Below are positions 60,676 through 64,000 of a stretch of 64,000 bases of DNA, one piece after another. Source of the DNA: Lentisphaeria bacterium (GTDB lineage: Bacteria; Verrucomicrobiota; Lentisphaeria; Oligosphaerales; Oligosphaeraceae); the NCBI GenBank assembly GCA_024405215.1, contig JAKSPB010000004.1, positions 1 to 64,000 on the forward strand, in the 5' to 3' direction. The position numbers and the translations under genes are program-made. Below the pieces are notes generated by a model. The model did not search any database. It was not told where the DNA came from and saw nothing but the letters and a program-made list of their open reading frames with translations. Every line of letters starts with the position of its first letter. Within the stretch, counting starts at the first letter, position 1.

Positions 60676-61097
60676 TTCTTTTGATTTTCCTGAGCCTTGA
60701 GAAGCGCCTGCCTTAGACTCTGATTCTCTGTGTTCAGACGGGACAGCCAGCTCTCCAGCTCCGAATTGCGTTGCTTGAGCAGCCGGAGCTGCTCTTCCAG
60801 ATCCTTGCGGGCGCTGCCCTGGGAGGTGCCGATGCCCGATTGCTGAAGGTATTTCGTGCGGCACTGCTCCAGCGAAATCTTCGCCATGGTGGCAGTGGCT
60901 GCGTCCCCCGTGCCGTCCGCCAGATACTGTTCATAGTGCCAGATGGCCAGCGCAAGGTCGTCGTCGTTCTCCTGGCATTGCCGCGCTGCCGCGAAATGCT
61001 CTTCCGCAGACAGCTCATGGATGGACTCCGCCGAGTGTCTGCAGGAGACGCAGAGGAAAAATAGGGAAAACAGGATGGAATATAAGAATTTCGGCAT
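60672..61097 (-). CDS. Lipoprotein with helical C-terminal coiled coil
   Basis: A 141-aa predicted lipoprotein: signal peptide PKFLYSILFSLFFLCVSC with the lipobox ending in Cys18. A helical TPR-like segment (about residues 30-70, HFAAARQCQENDDDLALAIWHYEQYL) and a C-terminal coiled coil (about 95-138, LEEQLRLLKQRNSELESWLSRL) follow. No family is recognised. It shares an ATGA overlap with the PhnP-like gene. The start ATG 61097 is preferred to TTG/ATG codons further up that would bury the signal. Confidence 0.7.
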   Translation of the reverse strand: MPKFLYSILFSLFFLCVSCRHSAESIHELSAEEHFAAARQCQENDDDLALAIWHYEQYLADGTGDAATATMAKISLEQCRTKYLQQSGIGTSQGSARKDLEEQLRLLKQRNSELESWLSRLNTENQSLRQALLKAQENQKK

Positions 61098-61157
61098 AAT
61101 AAGGTACTGTAGTCGGAAAAGAAAGACGTGTCTGATAAATGGCATAAAAAACAAAAA

Positions 61158-61203
61158 GGCCGGCTCCAGGGGAGGAGCCGGCCTTTGCGTCAGGCGCTAT
61201 GCG
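61158..61203. repeat. 46-bp direct repeat, copy 1 (contains terminator)
   Basis: Identical at all 46 positions to 62872-62917. It contains a GC-rich terminator stem GGCCGGCTCC/GGAGCCGGCC (61158-61183) and GCGTCAGGCGCTATGCG. The stop codon of the gene at 61197-62090 lies inside it. An A-run precedes the stem, giving a T-run on the minus strand. Confidence 0.95.
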
Positions 61204-62090
61204 CTTTTCCCCTTTTTTGAGGAGAATTTGGCAATCGCGATGCAGCAGAGGCCAAACGCTCCGAGAAGATAGAAGCCGTATTTTTCCAGGAAAGGGGGGG
61301 AGTGACGATGTCGGTGGAAGACAGGTTGCCTGGGTGCTGACAGAAGCGCAAGGAACTGCGCAGTTGATCTGGCGTAGTAGTCGAAAGTCCGTGGAGTGGT
61401 AAAGAGCTTCGGGTGTTTTGACCAGTCGGGATGAAAATCAACCGTTTCAAAGGATCGGTCAAATATCTTTTTCGAGAAGCAGTTGTATTTTCTCAATCCA
61501 AGAATGATTCCTTCCTCTTCGTCGATTTCATACTCGCGCATATAGGGGTGTTGCTCTTGAAGAACATCTTTGACGTAGAAGAACCCAAAGACATCGTAAT
61601 AGGAAAGATCCTTTACATCAAAAGAGTCTTCCGAAATTTTGGAAATGACTTTCATGCACTTCCGTCTGGAAGGATAGGCTTCGGTGGTTTCCTGAGAAAA
61701 TTCTGCGAAATTGAATTCGTTCCAATAGGGACGTTGAAACATCTCCTCAAAATACCAGAGACGCGTAAAGCAACCTCCCAGAACGGTTTTGCCGTGCTGG
61801 TGGGAGATGGCATATTCATTGGTCGCATTCTTGACAAAGGAGAAAAGCGGTTCGTCCTTGTTATACAAGTCGGTGCGAAGAAGGACGGTGCCGTCCTTGT
61901 CGGTCTTTCTGAAAAAGATGCCCCGGGTGACTTCCGGAAATTCCGGAAAATGCAAATGGGTGACTTCGGCGATATAGTCGCAGTGCTGGCTTTTCCGATA
62001 GGCGCTCTCCAACAAGGCGAGTTGACTTTCTTCCGCCAGGAAAAACAAGGGCATGAGGAGAAACGCTAAAATGCGCGAGGGTGAAATCAT
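61197..62090 (-). CDS. Exported protein with C-terminal membrane anchor, unknown
   Basis: A 297-aa protein with a signal peptide (residues 1-20, SRILAFLLMPLFFLA), a beta-rich body whose start (LLESAYRKSQHCDYIAEV) resembles LolA/RseB-type lipid-binding half-barrels, and a C-terminal membrane span (about 268-288, YGFYLLGAFGLCCIAIAKF) with a basic end. RseB-like sensing or lipoprotein handling is only a fold-level guess. GGAGG lies eight bases before the ATG, which overlaps the upstream lipoprotein stop (ATGA). It is AT-richer than genes on either side. The last codon and stop come from the 46-bp repeat. Confidence 0.65.
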   Translation of the reverse strand: MISPSRILAFLLMPLFFLAEESQLALLESAYRKSQHCDYIAEVTHLHFPEFPEVTRGIFFRKTDKDGTVLLRTDLYNKDEPLFSFVKNATNEYAISHQHGKTVLGGCFTRLWYFEEMFQRPYWNEFNFAEFSQETTEAYPSRRKCMKVISKISEDSFDVKDLSYYDVFGFFYVKDVLQEQHPYMREYEIDEEEGIILGLRKYNCFSKKIFDRSFETVDFHPDWSKHPKLFTTPRTFDYYARSTAQFLALLSAPRQPVFHRHRHSPPFLEKYGFYLLGAFGLCCIAIAKFSSKKGKSA

Positions 62091-62536
62091 AGCGATGCCT
62101 CCTCGGAATAATTCGTCAGCTTGATGAACCAATTGCCGCCTCTGGAGAGATACGCATCCTCTTTTTGATTCCAGAAAAATGGCGTAGTTTCCAGTAATTC
62201 TGAGTTATGGATGATTTCAAAGTGGAGCAAAAGTTTTCCGGTGGAGCCAATATCTCCTTCTTTTTTTAGCAGGCAGAGAAAAAAGGAGTCTCCGGCAAAT
62301 TGAACTCCATGGTAACTTTTCCCACTGTCAGGTGGGCAAACTGGCAGGTCGGAAAGTGGTATCAGGCTGCTTTCGTATTCTTTGCCGTTTCCTTCGTTCA
62401 ATACTGAAAAAAGAATGGAAGGCTCCTCTAGTAGTTTCCTTTCTACGTAAGAGTTGCGGATTTCCCCGTTGCAGGAAAGGAAAAACAACAACGGCACACA
62501 CCAGAAAATGACTAGGAGGTTGTGTAGTTGTTCCAT
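62087..62536 (-). CDS. Small lipoprotein, unknown family
   Basis: A 149-aa predicted lipoprotein: signal LLVIFWCVPLLFFLSC with lipidated Cys22. The mature part of about 127 residues is beta-rich (SYHGVQFAGDSFFLCLLKKEG; LLLHFEIIHNSELL). No domain is recognised. It is translationally coupled to the downstream exported protein (ATGA), suggesting a complex. AT-rich composition. It lies in the cassette between the two 46-bp repeats. Confidence 0.65.
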   Translation of the reverse strand: MEQLHNLLVIFWCVPLLFFLSCNGEIRNSYVERKLLEEPSILFSVLNEGNGKEYESSLIPLSDLPVCPPDSGKSYHGVQFAGDSFFLCLLKKEGDIGSTGKLLLHFEIIHNSELLETTPFFWNQKEDAYLSRGGNWFIKLTNYSEEASL

Positions 62537-62616
62537 GCGAATGATACGGTTGGATGATAATATTGAAAATCAACCTATCGCCAGGAGGCAATAGGTCGAT
62601 TTCATGAAACTATCTA

Positions 62617-62856
62617 TTATTCAGGTTTTTTTGAGTCAAGAGGAATTTCTTTTTTTATGTCTTTCTTTTTCTTCGAATCTCCGCAGTGAACAGTTTGGGT
62701 ATAGACTTGGTTAAACAGAGCAGTTTGTTCTTCGGCTTTAACTTGGCAAAGAGAAAAAGTTATTAGTGCAAAGAATGAAAAAAACTGTTTTATGGTAGTC
62801 GGGATTTTTTTATGACCTTGAAAGCAAAAAGAGGTGCAAGGATATTCAAATAGCAA
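62617..62856 (-). CDS. Small exported protein, start uncertain
   Basis: A frame of up to 79 aa. A hydrophobic signal-like segment (IKQFFSFFALITFSLCQVKAEE) is followed by about 35 mature residues with one Cys and a Lys/Asp/Glu-rich tail (KKKKDIKKEIPLDSKKPE). The only in-frame start is TTG at 62856, without a good ribosome site, so the 5' end may be damaged or a non-standard start used. It is the first gene of the AT-rich cassette, immediately after repeat copy 2 in the direction of transcription. Confidence 0.4.
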   Translation of the reverse strand: MLFEYPCTSFCFQGHKKIPTTIKQFFSFFALITFSLCQVKAEEQTALFNQVYTQTVHCGDSKKKKDIKKEIPLDSKKPE

Positions 62857-62871
62857 GCGATTTTGGCACCG

Positions 62872-62917
62872 GGCCGGCTCCAGGGGAGGAGCCGGCCTTT
62901 GCGTCAGGCGCTATGCG
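62872..62917. repeat. 46-bp direct repeat, copy 2 (pseudopilin terminator)
   Basis: Identical to 61158-61203. It starts one base after the pseudopilin stop codon (62918-62920, minus strand) and supplies its terminator stem, but lacks the A-run found beside copy 1. Confidence 0.95.
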
Positions 62918-63760
62918 TTAGCGGGTGTAGGCGATCTGGCGGAGAGCGCCGAATTCGCGGACCCAGGTGTTGTTGTGGTTGCCGGTGTATGGCCACCAGA
63001 CGACCCACTGGCCGCCGTTGGCGATGCACTCCTGGTCGGCGATCTTGGCATACTGCAGGCCGGTCTTGATGGATTCCACGTGGCCGTCGCAGAAGGCGAA
63101 GGGAGTGCCGCTGCTGCCGTGGGCGGAGAGGTCGTGGACACGGCTGCCCCAGCGGGGTTCCACGAAGCCGGCGCAGTAGCTGTCGGGATTGTTGGCATCC
63201 ACGGCGTCGCCGTAGGTGAAGAAGGAGCTGGGCGCCTTGAACTGCTCGGGGCGGATGAAGACGTAGGTGTTGGTGCCGTACTTGCCCTGGCCGATGGTGC
63301 GGTAGCAGCCGCCGGCTTCCGTGCCGGAGGTGGAGTTATACGCACGGGCGTTGTGCAGGGGTCTGCCGCCTGCGCCTGCGCTGTTCATGATTCCGTAGGC
63401 ATGGGCGGCGTTCTTCTTCGTGGTGTTGGGGCAGAAGGCGATGGGGATGCGCTGGCCCCAGCGGGTCTCGTCATTGTTGCCCCAGTCGGAGAGCACGGAG
63501 TCTTCCCAGCCGGCGAGGGTGCCGTTGGCAGCGGCCGCGCCGATCCACTGGTTCCATTCGTGGAAACCGGTGTTCCAGTAGCCGTCGTTGTCATCGCCGT
63601 ACATGATGAAGGAGAGGGTCAGCTGCTTCAGGTTGTTGGTGCAGCTGATGGCGCGGGCCTTCTCGCGGGCCTTGGACAATGCGGGCAGAAGCATGGAGGC
63701 CAGGATGGCGATGATGGCGATGACCACCAGCAGTTCAATCAGAGTAAAGGATTTTTTCAT
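62918..63760 (-). CDS. Pseudopilin with prepilin-type N-terminus
   Basis: A 280-aa protein with the same class III signal as 16544-17404 ([15 protein letters not shown], then [18 protein letters not shown]), identical over about 45 residues, then a diverged head. The head has segments such as [28 protein letters not shown] and [13 protein letters not shown]; the last resembles the H-x-DG region of DUF1559-like pseudopilins. Processed by PilD and probably displayed at the surface. ATG 63760 has AGGAAC about nine bases upstream; an open extension to 63790 is rejected. Its 3' end abuts the 46-bp repeat. Confidence 0.85.
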   Translation of the reverse strand: MKKSFTLIELLVVIAIIAILASMLLPALSKAREKARAISCTNNLKQLTLSFIMYGDDNDGYWNTGFHEWNQWIGAAAANGTLAGWEDSVLSDWGNNDETRWGQRIPIAFCPNTTKKNAAHAYGIMNSAGAGGRPLHNARAYNSTSGTEAGGCYRTIGQGKYGTNTYVFIRPEQFKAPSSFFTYGDAVDANNPDSYCAGFVEPRWGSRVHDLSAHGSSGTPFAFCDGHVESIKTGLQYAKIADQECIANGGQWVVWWPYTGNHNNTWVREFGALRQIAYTR

Positions 63761-63792
63761 GGTTGGGGGTTCCTTTGAGGGATTGTTCAAAC

Positions 63793-63830
63793 ATACGGAA
63801 ATTATCCGAAGATACGTAAATTATCGGTAC
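63793..63830. promoter_or_regulatory. 19-bp tandem sites in pseudopilin promoter region
   Basis: ATACGGAAATTATCCGAAG (63793-63811) is followed at once by ATACGTAAATTATCGGTAC (63812-63830). The first contains the dyad CGGA-AATTA-TCCG. Two contiguous operator-like sites in the gap between the minus-strand pseudopilin and a plus-strand frame suggest a regulator-binding region. Confidence 0.5.
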
Positions 63831-63902
63831 TTTTACATGAAAAATCAAGAGAAAGTCGGTTTTTTTTTGTCTTTTTTAAGGAAAGACAGAAAAAGAAATC
63901 AC

Positions 63903-64000
63903 ATGACAGCCTTTGACAACTTGCAAAATCATTTTTTGGCATTACAGTATGCAACGTCGCCCGAAGCAATGGCGAAAGAATTTGATTGCGGGATGGAGCA
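63903..64000 (+). CDS. Possible 5' end of a gene cut by the window
   Basis: An ATG at 63903 opens a frame that runs to the window edge (32 codons; MTAFDNLQNHFLALQYATSP). AAGGAAAG lies rather far upstream. It is divergent from the pseudopilin, a position often taken by a regulator in this phylum, but too little is visible to name it. Confidence 0.35.
   Translation, partial: MTAFDNLQNHFLALQYATSPEAMAKEFDCGME

Overview
This 64 kb window looks like the chromosome of an anaerobic, Gram-negative bacterium of the Lentisphaerota (Victivallales-like, probably gut-associated). That is an inference from gene content. The envelope genes lpxB, lolC/E, lolD and lspA and several lipoproteins point to a diderm cell. 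The only ribonucleotide reductase present is the oxygen-sensitive class III enzyme. Two pseudopilin genes carry the near-invariant prepilin N-terminus typical of this phylum. Carbohydrate genes are abundant, and the starch-branching enzyme is of plant type. Genes are moderately GC-rich with a few AT-richer patches, mainly the two AAA ATPase genes, the orphan T2SF-like gene and the lipoprotein cassette near 61-63 kb.

Layout. 1-9.5 kb: GH42-like glycosidase, CE7 acetyl esterase, a ceramidase-like hydrolase with a DegT aminotransferase, an orphan type II secretion F-like membrane protein, and a second DegT aminotransferase. 9.7-16.5 kb: a collinear sugar cluster of ROK regulator, GH78 rhamnosidase, histidine phosphatase, TIM-barrel isomerase and glycerate kinase. 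16.5-18.6 kb: pseudopilin and AraC regulator. 18.8-25.9 kb: leuS, uxaC, prepilin peptidase, then an undescribed three-gene envelope cluster (422-aa anchored coiled-coil protein, 52-aa membrane protein, 52-aa lipoprotein). 26-35 kb: murG, xerC/D, an AAA ATPase, metX-lpxB, a metallo-beta-lactamase protein and a CCA-adding enzyme. 35.4-39.7 kb: glycogen operon (stand-alone CBM48 protein, glgA, plant-type glgB). 39.8-42 kb: lolC/E-lolD and an atypical tRNA-Gly. 42-49 kb: minus-strand housekeeping run lspA-miaA-coaE-rho-(acidic zinc ribbon)-parE-ung. 49-55 kb: DUF4143-type ATPase with a very long palindrome, and nrdD-(thioredoxin-like)-nrdG preceded by two pairs of NrdR-like boxes. 54.8-61 kb: rsmG, flavin reductase, TIM-barrel isomerase, rnhC, an 81-aa membrane protein, a GT-C membrane protein, a PhnP-like hydrolase and a lipoprotein. 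61-63.8 kb: an AT-rich cassette of secreted or lipoproteins bounded by a perfect 46-bp direct repeat, then a second pseudopilin.

The non-coding DNA is unusually rich. A dispersed palindromic element abuts the start codons of two unrelated genes (glycerate kinase and murG) and replaces a recognisable Shine-Dalgarno. A second MITE-like element occurs after murG and after lpxB. Three 12-bp palindromes sit at an exact 33-bp period near 2.4 kb. Both AAA ATPase genes have strong palindromes upstream. The best candidates for something new are the 24.3-25.9 kb envelope cluster, the repeat-bounded 61-63 kb lipoprotein cassette, the tRNA-Gly with C33 and C55, and the start-codon-abutting repeat family. 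No CRISPR array, rRNA, complete insertion sequence or prophage was seen.
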